From assembly GCF_017161445.1 (NCBI RefSeq), contig NZ_CP071060.1:1116001-1180000 (forward strand): DNA of 64,000 nt, given 5' to 3'. Below the pieces are notes generated by a model. The model searched no databases and was not told the DNA's origin. It was given only the letters and a program-made list of their open reading frames with translations. A program made the translations under genes and the position numbers. This DNA is from Niveibacterium microcysteis (GTDB taxonomy: Bacteria; Pseudomonadota; Gammaproteobacteria; Burkholderiales; Rhodocyclaceae). Positions 1 to 8,976 of the stretch are shown here, piece after piece. The first letter of the stretch is position 1, and each line of letters begins with the position of its first letter.

Positions 1-1
1 G

Positions 2-925
2 ATGCCGGCGATCGCGGCGATTGCACTGATCGGTTTCATCGATAGCTATTCCATTGCGCAGGTGCTGGCGCTCAAGCGGCGCGAAACCGTCAATCCGAAC
101 CGTGAGCTGGTTGCGCTGGGCCTCGCCAACATGGCGGCCGGCGTGACTGGCGGGTTCCCGGTGTCGGCGAGTTTCAGCCGATCTGCCGCGAATGAGCTTG
201 CCGGCGCTCGCACACAACTGGCCGGCGTGCTCGCGGCGCTCTGGATGCTGGTGATCCTGGCCGCGGCGGCGGGGCTGTTTGCGCTGCTGCCACTCGCGAC
301 CCTGTCCTGCACCATCGTTGTGGCGGTGATCCAGTTGATTGATCTGTCGGTCCTGCGGCTGGCCTGGCGTTATGAGCGTGGCGACGCGTGGATCTTTCTC
401 GCGACGGCCGCCGCTGTGCTGGTGGCAGGTGTTGTTGACGCGGTGCTGCTGGGTGTCGGCCTGTCGTTGGCGCATTTCGTGTGGCGGACCAGCTCACCAC
501 ACTTGGCCGAGGTGGGCCGCGTGCCGGGCAGCGAGCACTACCGCAACCGACTGCGCCATGCGGTTGAGATGCAGCCGGGCGTGCTCGCGATACGGGTCGA
601 TGAGAGCCTTTACTTCGCCAACATCCGGTTTGTCAGCGATGCGATTGTCGGCATGCTGCGCCAGCGCCCGGATACGCGCAGCGTGCTGCTCGTGTTGTCG
701 GCGGTGAACGCCATAGATGTGTCGGCCCTGCAGGGGCTGCGTGACTTGAACCGCGGTCTCTCTGAGCAGGGCGTCGCCCTCCATCTGGCGGAGGTGAAGG
801 GCCCGGTGATGGATCGCCTGCGCCAAAGTGGCTTTCTCGCGGAGCTGAGCGGCGCGGTGCATCTTTCCACCCACTCGGCCATGCGCTTGATCGGCACGCC
901 GGCGGAACCCGACTACGTCATCTGA
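2..925 (+). CDS. SulP family anion transporter, 3' part (5' end outside window)
   Basis: C-terminal part of an inner-membrane SulP (SLC26-type) anion permease. The visible 307 residues start inside the membrane domain: the SulP signature region with GGFPVSASFSRSAAN lies near residues 50-63, followed by hydrophobic helices to about residue 160. A cytoplasmic STAS domain follows at roughly 185-300 (LAIRVDESLYFANIRF, then a conserved V-L-D/N-type helix start). The frame is open to the window edge and SulP proteins are usually 500-600 residues, so the first Met shown is internal and the true start lies upstream. The substrate (sulfate, bicarbonate or another anion) cannot be told from sequence. 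Two more SulP genes lie at 17582 and 43916. Confidence 0.9.
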   Translation: MPAIAAIALIGFIDSYSIAQVLALKRRETVNPNRELVALGLANMAAGVTGGFPVSASFSRSAANELAGARTQLAGVLAALWMLVILAAAAGLFALLPLATLSCTIVVAVIQLIDLSVLRLAWRYERGDAWIFLATAAAVLVAGVVDAVLLGVGLSLAHFVWRTSSPHLAEVGRVPGSEHYRNRLRHAVEMQPGVLAIRVDESLYFANIRFVSDAIVGMLRQRPDTRSVLLVLSAVNAIDVSALQGLRDLNRGLSEQGVALHLAEVKGPVMDRLRQSGFLAELSGAVHLSTHSAMRLIGTPAEPDYVI

Positions 926-937
926 TCCGTACTCGGA

Positions 938-1747
938 TCAAGTGCCGCGCGGATCACCGGGCAGGTAGTGCCCGGTCACTTTCTTGTAGGCCTCCGAGGT
1001 GCGCTTGCCGGCTTCGCCGTCCACCTTCACGAATACGCCGGGAAAGGTGTTGAGCCATTGCTGCAGGGCTTCGGCACGCTTGAGCTCGGCGGGGTCGGTC
1101 GGTTTTTCGGTGGTGTAGCGCACGATCAGTGGCTCGGCATCGGCTGCGGGGGCGGGCTGGTCGTGAAAATCGACGAGGCCACTCTCCGCCATGCGGCGTA
1201 ACAGCACCGCTGCGCCGCACTGGCGTGACACGGCGGTGTCGGACCAGGTGCCGTCGGCAACATACTTGCCGCTGCTGTAATGCTGCGAATAGCACCACAG
1301 GTAGGGCGAAAGAACATGCGGGTGGCTCAGGCGATAGCCCCATCCGTTGTAGCGTTCGAGCTGGTACAGCGTACCGGCGAGGCTCCAGTCGGTACTGGCG
1401 CCAAGCCCCTTTAGCGTGAGCGCGTCGATCGCGCTCTCCTCCCAGGTGAAGGGCGCTTGCCCGGTCTTCGGCCGGCCAGCGGGTACCTGCACGGTTCGCG
1501 CGGTGAGCGGGTCGCCGTTGTGCAAATGGCGGTCGAATCGTCCGCTGGCCTCCATGTTGTGCACCACGGCGATGAACCCCCATGGAATACCCGTTGCTTC
1601 GGCCACCGCCGTGTGGCGATCGCGATCGCCATTGATGCGGCGGACGCTCGCCTCGACTTCGCCTGCCCGTTCCGGGCGGATGATCACGCTGTTGAACAGC
1701 GTGTCGTACTCGCGCCGCAATGCATCGGTGAGCGTGACGTTCGGCAT
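938..1747 (-). CDS. lysozyme-like protein with C-terminal peptidoglycan-binding domain
   Basis: 269 residues. The N-terminal ~190 residues resemble a family of lysozyme-like proteins with the motif HNMEAS (Glu about residue 66, candidate catalytic acid), then HNGDPLTARTVQVPAG and NGWGYR. The last 50 residues (LQQWLNTFPGVFVKVDGEAG...) read as a PG_binding_1 domain. No signal peptide is visible, so export, if any, is by another route. The frame is open to an ATG at 1792, but the ATG at 1747 has a strong site (AAGGAGG, 6 nt upstream) and is taken as the start. Convergent with the SulP gene, 12 bp apart. Cell-wall hydrolysis is inferred from the family, not shown. Confidence 0.8.
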   Translation of the reverse strand: MPNVTLTDALRREYDTLFNSVIIRPERAGEVEASVRRINGDRDRHTAVAEATGIPWGFIAVVHNMEASGRFDRHLHNGDPLTARTVQVPAGRPKTGQAPFTWEESAIDALTLKGLGASTDWSLAGTLYQLERYNGWGYRLSHPHVLSPYLWCYSQHYSSGKYVADGTWSDTAVSRQCGAAVLLRRMAESGLVDFHDQPAPAADAEPLIVRYTTEKPTDPAELKRAEALQQWLNTFPGVFVKVDGEAGKRTSEAYKKVTGHYLPGDPRGT

Positions 1748-2100
1748 GGCGGGCCTCCTTCGCTGTGGGGCGTGGTCCTCAACTGAAGGCATAGACTGGC
1801 CGCGCGGCTAGCGCAATCACGGCATGCAGTCTTACGTGCAGCAGTCCGTCGATTGCGGCTACCACAGTGCGTCGGCGGCCGCTATGACATCTGCCAACTT
1901 GAAGTTCACGCGCGCGGCGCCTTTAATCAGGATCAAACGCCTTTGCAGGCAGCCTCAAGCACTTTCGTCACCAGCCGTATGCCAGTCCGATGTCGGAATT
2001 CTCGTTGGCGTTTTTCCAAGCGGCGTTTGCCGCGACGCCTGGGTCAATGACCGCGTGGTGCGCCCCTTCAGGCGCGCTCTTCTGAATACTGGAGTGAATC
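1748..2100. other. non-coding stretch upstream of the chemotaxis receptor
   Basis: 353 bases between divergent genes. No convincing ORF, RNA or repeat was seen. The only clear signal is the receptor ribosome binding site (GGAG, 6 nt before ATG 2101). I looked for a sigma-28 flagellar-type promoter and did not find a good match. Confidence 0.6.
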
Positions 2101-3720
2101 ATGAGGATTAGCATCGTCCAGCGTCTCTGGATGCTGGTGGCAGCTGCGTTGCTGGCGCTTGTGACGGTTGGCGCGATCGGGGGTTACATGGCGCGCTCGG
2201 CGCTCGGGCGGCTCGATCATGTGCACACCAGCACGCTGCCCGCCCTGCAGACGCTGAACGCGGTGGAGCGCAATTTCTTCCTCATCCGCGTCAATGCCTA
2301 CGCGCATGTCGTTGCCGATGCGGCGGATCGCAAAACGGCGCTGGAAGCTAACGTGCAGACGGCGCGTGACGCGGTGGCGACGCTGTTCGGTGACATCGAC
2401 AAGCAGTTGATCGACAACACCGACAAGACCCTGCTCGAGACCGACCGCAAGGCCTTCGGCAAGTACCTCGGCATTCTTGAGGAAGTCCTCGCCGCCTCGC
2501 GCGCCAACGATGTTGCAACGGTGCGCGACGTCGTCGCGAACCGCTGGAAACCGGCCGGCGATGAGGTGACGGCGACCCTCAAGGCGCATACCGACTACCA
2601 CAAGCGCCTGGCTGACGAGGCGCGCGCCCAGGCCGCCGTTGATGAACGCGAGGGTCAGTGGACCTCATGGGGCATCATCGTCGTTGGTGCGGCGCTGATG
2701 TTCGCGTTTGGCGCGGTGCTGGTGCGTGATATCGGTCGAGGGATTCATGCGCTGGAGCACAGCGTGCAGCGGATCGGCAGCGAGCTGGACTTCACCGTGC
2801 GGGCCCCGGTACATGGGCGCGATGAGCTGGGCAACATGGCGAATGCCTTCAACGGCTTGATCGAGCGCCTGCAGGCCAATCTGCGCGACATTCAGCAATC
2901 GGCGTGCGAAGTCGCGGGCGCCGCCGGCACGCTGGCGACGACATCGAGCGAAGTGGCGACTGCATCGGAGCAGCAGAGCAGCGCTGCCGCGAGTATGGCA
3001 GCCAGCGTTGAGCAGATGACCGTGAGCATCAACCATGTTGGCGACCGTGCCGGGGAAACCCGCGCGCTGGCCGGCGCCTCGGGCGAACAGGCAAGTGACG
3101 GGCGCCAGGTGATCGAACAGACCGTGGGCGACATCAACGAGATTGCCAGCGTGGTCCACGCGGCCTCGGGCCATCTCGAACGGCTTGGCGAACAGGGCGA
3201 GCAGATCTCGACCGTTGTGCAGGTGATCAAGGAAGTCGCGGACCAGACCAATTTGCTGGCGCTCAACGCCGCCATCGAGGCCGCGCGGGCAGGTGAGCAG
3301 GGCAGGGGATTTGCGGTGGTGGCAGATGAGGTGCGCAAGCTGGCGGAGCGCACTGCAGCGTCGACACAGCAGATCAGCCAAACGATCAGCGCGATGCGTG
3401 AGGCGACGGTTGCTGCCTCACAGCAGATGAGTGCCGCCGTGCAGCGCGTCGAAAGCGGGGTCGAGCGCGCCAGCAACGCCAGTGCAGCGATTGGCCAGAT
3501 CGAGGAAGGCAGCCGGCGCACCGTCGAAACCGTCGGCGAGATTGCGGATGCGATGCGCGAGCAGAGCAGCGCGAGCACCTCGGTGGCGCAGAACGTCGAA
3601 CGCATTGCGCAGATGGCGGAAGAGGGCGCCTCGGCCGCGCAAAGCAGTGCCGAGGCGGCCCAATCACTGGACCGTTTGGCCCAGCAGATGCAGGCGGTGG
3701 TGGCGGCTTACCGGCTCTGA
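2101..3720 (+). CDS. methyl-accepting chemotaxis protein
   Basis: 539 residues. Order: TM1 about 8-30, a four-helix-bundle-type periplasmic sensor about 31-188, TM2 about 189-208, HAMP about 210-265, then a long coiled-coil signalling domain. The highly conserved hairpin tip that contacts CheA/CheW is present at about 380-418 ([20 protein letters not shown]). There is no C-terminal NWETF-type pentapeptide; the protein ends AAYRL, so it probably relies on other receptors or adaptation without CheR tethering. It signals to the flagellar motor or a related chemosensory pathway; the ligand is unknown. Monocistronic; convergent with the next gene. Confidence 0.96.
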   Translation: MRISIVQRLWMLVAAALLALVTVGAIGGYMARSALGRLDHVHTSTLPALQTLNAVERNFFLIRVNAYAHVVADAADRKTALEANVQTARDAVATLFGDIDKQLIDNTDKTLLETDRKAFGKYLGILEEVLAASRANDVATVRDVVANRWKPAGDEVTATLKAHTDYHKRLADEARAQAAVDEREGQWTSWGIIVVGAALMFAFGAVLVRDIGRGIHALEHSVQRIGSELDFTVRAPVHGRDELGNMANAFNGLIERLQANLRDIQQSACEVAGAAGTLATTSSEVATASEQQSSAAASMAASVEQMTVSINHVGDRAGETRALAGASGEQASDGRQVIEQTVGDINEIASVVHAASGHLERLGEQGEQISTVVQVIKEVADQTNLLALNAAIEAARAGEQGRGFAVVADEVRKLAERTAASTQQISQTISAMREATVAASQQMSAAVQRVESGVERASNASAAIGQIEEGSRRTVETVGEIADAMREQSSASTSVAQNVERIAQMAEEGASAAQSSAEAAQSLDRLAQQMQAVVAAYRL

Positions 3721-3739
3721 GTTGGGAGCCCGGTGCGAC

Positions 3740-4519
3740 TCAGTTTCGGTACTCGAGCTCGGAACCGTCGCCGAAGCGGATGTGCTTCGGCTCCCAGTCG
3801 ATCAGGAGTTCGCTGCCGGGCATCGCGACAAAGTCGCGGTCGTCTTCCGATACCCCCTTGCGCAAATCGGCACAGCGCACTTCGACCGGTGCGCCGGGTT
3901 CCAGCGCTTCGCTGCGATTGAAGTAGCAGTGGTCCGCGATACCCAGTTCGTCCTCGCGGGGATGGACCTTGCGCAGGTTTACCGTCGCCTCCAGTGAGCG
4001 GATCGTCTGGTTCGTCAGGTTCTCAAGGCGATAGGTTGTCACCAGTACGTCGTGTTCGTTGCTCTGCGCACGTTTAGCACTGCCCCGGTCGCCAGGGGCT
4101 CGTTGTGCTTCGCTGGCAGGCATGATCTCGCGCCGCACGAGGTCGATCGACACCACTTCGCGAAGCGGCGCCAGCGCGGCATCGCGTTCGGCGCGGCGCG
4201 CCTCCATCTTCTTTTCCTGCTCGGCCATGCGTACGAGGAACTTGCGCTGCAGCGCGATCGCCTCGCCAACGGTGCGCGCAGTCAGCGGTTCGTCCGGGTC
4301 TGCAAATTGCGGCGGCAGCACATCACCGCGGCTGCGCTTCACATACCCATAAACGAGTGCGCGTTCATTCTTCGGCAGCTTGTCGAGCTTTGCCTGAATC
4401 GCCGAGAGGTCCGTGCTGCCGACCGGCAATTGTGCGCGGTAAGGGTTGCGCAGGGCCATCGAGCCCCAGATCGCGAGGGCGACCAGGATCAGCGCAGTGA
4501 TGAAGCGAGATTTCGTCAT
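3740..4519 (-). CDS. conserved hypothetical protein with N-terminal signal anchor
   Basis: 259 residues, not recognised. Residues 6-23 form one hydrophobic segment (signal peptide or anchor), so the rest is probably periplasmic. A charged, helical middle section (about 85-125, rich in Arg/Glu/Lys) is followed by a beta-rich C-terminal part with the phrase YRLENLTNQTIRSLEATV, which looks like an immunoglobulin-like or FN3-like strand set, and two Cys (about 201 and 222) that could pair. It lies 30 bp downstream of the FAD enzyme on the same strand, so the two may be cotranscribed. No function is proposed. Confidence 0.75.
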   Translation of the reverse strand: MTKSRFITALILVALAIWGSMALRNPYRAQLPVGSTDLSAIQAKLDKLPKNERALVYGYVKRSRGDVLPPQFADPDEPLTARTVGEAIALQRKFLVRMAEQEKKMEARRAERDAALAPLREVVSIDLVRREIMPASEAQRAPGDRGSAKRAQSNEHDVLVTTYRLENLTNQTIRSLEATVNLRKVHPREDELGIADHCYFNRSEALEPGAPVEVRCADLRKGVSEDDRDFVAMPGSELLIDWEPKHIRFGDGSELEYRN

Positions 4520-4549
4520 GTCAGTTTGCCGAAGTCCTTGGGCGCAGGT

Positions 4550-6193
4550 TTACCACTCGGTCGATTCGCCGCGGCTGCCGCCGCTGGCCGTCTGGCCCAG
4601 CATGTCGAGCGCCACCGCTTCGGCGACCTTGATGCCATCAACGCCGGCTGAAAGGATGCCCCCCGCGTAGCCGGCGCCTTCTCCGGCCGGGAAGAGGCCG
4701 CGGGTGTTGATGCTCTGGAAGTCGTCGCCCCGCTTGATGCGGATCGGCGATGAGGTGCGTGTCTCGATCGCGGTCATCACCGCGTCATCCATCGCGAAGC
4801 CCTTGATTTGCTTGGCGAAGGCGGGCAGCGCCTCGCGCAGTGCCTCGACAACGAAGTCCGGCAGGCATTGCGACAGGTCGGTCCAGTGCACGCCCGGCTT
4901 GTACGAGGGTTCGACACTGCCGCAGGCAGTTGATGGCCGGCCGGCGAGAAAGTCGCCCACGCGCTGCGCAGGGGCCGCATAGGTGCCGCCACCGGCCTCG
5001 AAGGCGCGGCTTTCCCAGTAGCGCTGGAAGTCGATGCCCGCGAGCGGGTGGCCGGGGTAGTCCTTCTCCGGCGAAATGCTGACGACGATGCCGCTGTTGG
5101 CGTTGCGCTCGTTGCGCGAGTACTGGCTCATGCCGTTGGTGACGACGCGGTTCTCTTCCGAGGTGGCAGCGACCACGGTGCCGCCCGGGCACATGCAGAA
5201 GCTGTAAGCAGCGCGGCCGTTGCTGGCGTGATGCACCAGCTTGTAGTCGGCGGCGCCGAGGATCGGGTGGCCGGCGTTGGGGCCGAGGCGGGCGGTGTCG
5301 ATCAGCGATTGTGGATGCTCGATCCGCACGCCGACCGAGAAGGGCTTCGCCTCGACGTAGACACCGCGGTCGTAGATGGCCTTGAAGGTGTCGCGCGCGC
5401 TGTGGCCCACCGCGAGCACGACATGGCGCGTCTCGATGCGGCTGCCGTCGGCGAGGATCACGCCGCGGACCTGGCCGTCGGCGATGTCGAAATCGGCGAC
5501 GCGGCTCTGGAAGCGGATCTCTCCGCCCAGCGCTTCGATGTTGCCGCGCATTTCCTCGACCATGCCGACGAGGCGGAAGGTGCCGATGTGCGGTTTGCTG
5601 ACGTAGAGGATCTCTTCCGGGGCGCCGGCCTTGACGAACTCGGTCAGCACCTTGCGGCCGTGGAATTTCGGGTCCTTGATCTGGGTGTGCAGCTTGCCGT
5701 CGGAAAAGGTGCCCGCGCCGCCTTCGCCGAACTGCACGTTCGATTCCGGGTTCAGCTTGCTCTGCCGCCACAGGCCCCAGGTGTCCTTGGTGCGCTCGCG
5801 CACCGCCTTGCCGCGCTCAAGGATGATCGGCTTGAAGCCCATTTGCGCCAGGATCAGCCCGGCAAAGAGCCCGCACGGGCCCATGCCGATCACAACGGGG
5901 CGCTCCTGCAGACCCTCGGGCGCTTGGCCGACAAACTTGTAGGCCATGTCGGGCGTGGAGCCGACATGGCGGTCACCGGCAAGGCGCTTGGCTACGCCGG
6001 CTTCGTTGGCGACCGAGACGTCCACCGTGTAGACCAGCAGGATGCGGTTGCGTCGCCGTGCGTCGTAGCCGCGCCGGTAGATCGAGACTTCAAGCAGGTC
6101 TTTTGCCTTGATGCCCAGCCGTTGGCAGATCGCGGCTGGCAATTCTTCAGCGGCGTGATCGAGCGGCAGTTTGATTTCGGTAAGGCGCAGCAT
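4550..6193 (-). CDS. NAD(P)/FAD-dependent oxidoreductase (COG2509 type)
   Basis: 547 residues. After an N-terminal domain of ~95 residues with basic stretch YRRGYDARRRNRIL, the dinucleotide-binding motif VIGMGPCGLFAGL sits at about 101-113. Further family features are FGEGGAGTFSDGKL (about 165-180), a second nucleotide-binding-like strand (VVLAVGHSARDTF) and the C-terminal FAD motif GLFPAGEGAGYAGGI with GVDGIKVAEA. This is the widespread but uncharacterised FAD-dependent dehydrogenase family; substrate unknown. Length is normal for the family. It starts 70 bp downstream of the TPR gene on the same strand. Confidence 0.93.
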   Translation of the reverse strand: MLRLTEIKLPLDHAAEELPAAICQRLGIKAKDLLEVSIYRRGYDARRRNRILLVYTVDVSVANEAGVAKRLAGDRHVGSTPDMAYKFVGQAPEGLQERPVVIGMGPCGLFAGLILAQMGFKPIILERGKAVRERTKDTWGLWRQSKLNPESNVQFGEGGAGTFSDGKLHTQIKDPKFHGRKVLTEFVKAGAPEEILYVSKPHIGTFRLVGMVEEMRGNIEALGGEIRFQSRVADFDIADGQVRGVILADGSRIETRHVVLAVGHSARDTFKAIYDRGVYVEAKPFSVGVRIEHPQSLIDTARLGPNAGHPILGAADYKLVHHASNGRAAYSFCMCPGGTVVAATSEENRVVTNGMSQYSRNERNANSGIVVSISPEKDYPGHPLAGIDFQRYWESRAFEAGGGTYAAPAQRVGDFLAGRPSTACGSVEPSYKPGVHWTDLSQCLPDFVVEALREALPAFAKQIKGFAMDDAVMTAIETRTSSPIRIKRGDDFQSINTRGLFPAGEGAGYAGGILSAGVDGIKVAEAVALDMLGQTASGGSRGESTEW

Positions 6194-6262
6194 GGGGACA
6201 ATCGGACCGGGTTGAAACGGCCGGTATTGTAGCCCGTGCCGCTTGTGCGGCAGGGCGTGGGC

Positions 6263-7168
6263 TCAGCCGGCAGCCTGCCGCTTTGCCGCGTAGGCGGTTG
6301 CGCGTGTTTCGTCGCCCTTGGCCCGGTAAAGCAGTTCGAGTTCCTCGAATACGTCCGGGTCCGGTTTGCCGGCTGCGTCAGCCTCGCTCGCCAGGCGAAG
6401 CTGGATCGCCAGCGCATCGTCGAGCTTGCCCTGCGCGCGCAGCGTCCAGGCGATCATCCACCACGCCTCGCGGATTCGCTCTGCCTTGCCTTCGCGCTCG
6501 CGCGCGGCGAGGGCGAGCCGGAACTGCGCCATCGCTTCGTCGTAGCGGCCTTGTTCGTGTAGTGCGTAGCCGATGTTGTTGCGCAGCGAGCCTTCCCAGC
6601 GTTTGGCTTCAGCCTGGGGCGATGACTCCATGTAGGCGAGCGCCTTCAAATCCCACGCGAGCTGCGCCTCGGGCGCAGTGTCCACAAAGGCCATCATGTG
6701 CAGCGCGTCGATCGCGAGGTAATCGAGTTTGGCGTCGCGCGCGGTCTCGAAGGCCTCGGTGTAGAGCCGGCGGGCTGTCTCGCGGGTTTCCGCGGTTTGC
6801 GATTCTGGCGTGTGGGCAGCCGAGGCCCAGGTGCGCCCCAGCTCAAGCGCGTAGCGCGCGCGGACCTCGGGCGATGCGTGTTTGGCCGCCTCGCTGATCG
6901 AGGCCAGCAGCGCCCGCCCGCGCTCGGCTTCGTTGCGAAGGCCATAGCTGCGCGCAATCTGCGTTTGCAGGATCAGCGCCTCGTCGGCGCTGGCGCCGTT
7001 CAGTGCATCGCGAAAGCGCTGCTCGCTGAGCGTCGGGTTGCCGAAGTCCCACAGGCTCGTGATGTCCAGCGCCATCGCGGGGGGGCTGAGCAAGCTCAGC
7101 CACAGCAGGCCGCACGCCGTAGGCCGCTTCAGGATGTTCGCGCTTGAACCGTGCAACCGGTCGCTCAT
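6263..7168 (-). CDS. exported TPR-like repeat protein
   Basis: 301 residues. Signal peptide in about the first 35 residues (hydrophobic CGLLWLSLLSPPAMA, cleavage after AMA). The remainder is alpha-helical with tetratricopeptide-type repeats, clearest at about 215-290 (NNIGYALHEQGRYDEAMAQF and WMIAWTLRAQGKLDDALAIQ). TPR proteins are scaffolds for protein-protein contacts; the partner is not known. The frame is open to 7417, but ATG 7168 has a GGAG site 7 nt upstream and makes a good signal peptide. It lies 41 bp downstream of the beta-helix lipoprotein gene on the same strand, so the products may meet in the periplasm. Confidence 0.85.
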   Translation of the reverse strand: MSDRLHGSSANILKRPTACGLLWLSLLSPPAMALDITSLWDFGNPTLSEQRFRDALNGASADEALILQTQIARSYGLRNEAERGRALLASISEAAKHASPEVRARYALELGRTWASAAHTPESQTAETRETARRLYTEAFETARDAKLDYLAIDALHMMAFVDTAPEAQLAWDLKALAYMESSPQAEAKRWEGSLRNNIGYALHEQGRYDEAMAQFRLALAAREREGKAERIREAWWMIAWTLRAQGKLDDALAIQLRLASEADAAGKPDPDVFEELELLYRAKGDETRATAYAAKRQAAG

Positions 7169-7209
7169 GTGCCGCTCCGAGGTATCGCCGAGCACATCGT
7201 AGCGCCGGC

Positions 7210-8349
7210 TCAAGGCGTGAGCGTCGATCCGCTGATCTTCGGCGCGCCCTCGCCGAGATAGAAGATACCCGGGTAGCCGGCGGTTTCGAAGCCCGCGCTG
7301 GGGTTGGCGCTCAACACCGAATCGGTGATCGACAAGGTGCCGGTGCGGTCGTTGCTGACGAAGAAGATCGCGCCGCCACCTTCCTTCGCACTGTTGTTGG
7401 CGATGCGGGTGCCGCACAGCTTCAGGTCGAAGGTGTTGCCGTCGTTGTAGATCGCGCCGCCACTGCCACCGCCGGGCGTGCCGCTGCGGGCCGGGTTGGC
7501 GCCGTTTCCGATCGCGCTGTTGTGCGTGAAGACGCCGTTGATCACGCTGTACGAGACGCCAATCGCCGACAGCCCGCCGCCGTTCGAGCAGCTGTTGCCG
7601 AGCCCCGCCGCACCGCCAAAGCTGCTGTTCACCACATAGAGCGGCAGGTTCTGCGACTGGCTGAACGCGCGCACCGCGGCGCCGCCGACGTCAGGCCCGG
7701 TGGCGTCGCACTGGTTGCGGAAGAAGCGGGTGTTCACCAGTTTGAGCCGGCCGCCGCGCGCCCAGATCGCGCCGCCGCCGTCGGGGTTGGCACCGTTGGC
7801 GTTGCCGTCGATGAAGCTGATGTTCTGCACCGACACCTGCGGGTGATCCTGGTCCTGGCAGTGCGAGGTCGTCCACACCAGATCGGCATCGCAGGTGTTC
7901 ATGTACAGGATGCGCGATTTGCCGCCGCCGCTCAGCGTGACCTTGCCGCCGCCGTCGATGACGATCTTCGGGCCGGTGTTGTTGAAGATGCGAGCCGGTT
8001 GCGTCATGGTGATCGTGACCGGGCTGGCGCCGCAGTTGAAGGCGATCACGCCACCCTTGGCGATACCGGCGACGACTGCATCGCTGGTGCAACTGGCGGG
8101 TGTGCCGTCGCCGATCACGGTGCTGGGCTTCGATGCGTCTTCGGCGGCGGCCTCTGCCGGCACCGCGCAATGGCCGTCCGGGTTGCCGGCGGCCGGGTAG
8201 GGGTCGGCCCACACGACCGCGCCACCGCCACCCGATCCGCCGGTGTTGCTGCCGCCACCGGCGCCACCAGTGTCTTGCCCGCCGGACGATCCGCCGCCTC
8301 CGCCGCAGCCCGCCAGCAGTGCCGCCACGATCACGATTGCCTCACGCAT
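7210..8349 (-). CDS. predicted lipoprotein with right-handed beta-helix fold
   Basis: 379 residues. A type II signal peptide (lipobox LLAGC, Cys about 15) is followed by a flexible Gly/Ser-rich linker of ~30 residues. The rest has the look of polymorphic-outer-membrane-type parallel beta-helix repeats: GGGAIWARGG, GGAAVRAF, GGGLSAIG, GGGSGGAIYNDG and GGGAIFFVS, each followed by a short beta strand and an N-rich turn. Several Cys are spread through the repeats. Probably anchored to the outer membrane. Carbohydrate binding or adhesion is possible but unproven. Start chosen at ATG 8349 with GGAGG 5 nt upstream; the frame runs open to 8517. Confidence 0.85.
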   Translation of the reverse strand: MREAIVIVAALLAGCGGGGGSSGGQDTGGAGGGSNTGGSGGGGAVVWADPYPAAGNPDGHCAVPAEAAAEDASKPSTVIGDGTPASCTSDAVVAGIAKGGVIAFNCGASPVTITMTQPARIFNNTGPKIVIDGGGKVTLSGGGKSRILYMNTCDADLVWTTSHCQDQDHPQVSVQNISFIDGNANGANPDGGGAIWARGGRLKLVNTRFFRNQCDATGPDVGGAAVRAFSQSQNLPLYVVNSSFGGAAGLGNSCSNGGGLSAIGVSYSVINGVFTHNSAIGNGANPARSGTPGGGSGGAIYNDGNTFDLKLCGTRIANNSAKEGGGAIFFVSNDRTGTLSITDSVLSANPSAGFETAGYPGIFYLGEGAPKISGSTLTP

Positions 8350-8434
8350 GTCTGCCTCCAACGAATATGCCGGAAGCTTAACCCGTGTGCGTGGCCGATC
8401 ACAGGCGCCGGACAGCCTGCGTGGCGTTGGCGCG

Positions 8435-8860
8435 TCAGTCTGGCCTTGAGGGTTTCGGCTCGGCGCGATGGCGCAAGCGGAAGCGCAGCAGGCTAGCCGC
8501 GATCGATCCGGCGCCAAGGGCCGAGAGCCACATGAAGACCTGCGCTCCGATACCCCACTGCGCCCAGCTGCCGGTCGTGCCGAAGTAAAGCATCAGCAGG
8601 GCGGCTGCACCGTTGCTGGTGATCCCCATGTCGATCACTGCCAGCGGACTCTCGCCGCGGCGCAGGGCCTGCAGGCCGGCCCCGTAGCCGACCAGCAGCG
8701 CGAGGTAGGCGGCGCCAAGCAGGCGAGCGATCAACAGTGGCTCGGGCGCTGGCATGCCCAGCGCGATGAACCACTGCGACGGAAACAGCAGCAAGGGCAC
8801 ACACCAGAAGATGGCGGTGATGACGATCTTGCGGATCAGCAAGCCTTTGAGACCACGCAT
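8435..8860 (-). CDS. small four-helix membrane protein of unknown function
   Basis: 141 residues with four predicted membrane helices (about 9-29, 43-63, 77-95 and 100-120) and a basic C-terminal tail. Not recognised. The frame is open to 8920, but the ATG at 8860 is preceded by GGGAG at 5 nt and gives a compact membrane protein. Same strand as the beta-helix lipoprotein, 85 bp away. Confidence 0.7.
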   Translation of the reverse strand: MRGLKGLLIRKIVITAIFWCVPLLLFPSQWFIALGMPAPEPLLIARLLGAAYLALLVGYGAGLQALRRGESPLAVIDMGITSNGAAALLMLYFGTTGSWAQWGIGAQVFMWLSALGAGSIAASLLRFRLRHRAEPKPSRPD

Positions 8861-8976
8861 GTGCACTCCCGGGCGGCAATCACAGGGGGCGGCAGGGCCG
8901 CCGGCCTGCACGAGCGGCATTGTGCTTTAACGCGTGCGACGTGCCGATGACATATTTGGCCCCGCGCGAGCGCCCG

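Noticed and set aside
1793..2100. Sigma-28 promoter for the chemotaxis receptor
   Set aside because: TCAAG-like and GCCGAT-like pieces occur but not with the needed spacing.
4785..5771. Long Arg-rich antisense and out-of-frame ORFs across the window (for example within the FAD enzyme, fadH, hrpA and SulP genes)
   Set aside because: These are the usual GC-rich shadows: they have poor codon position bias, are extremely Arg/Ala/Pro-rich and lie over clearly conserved proteins.
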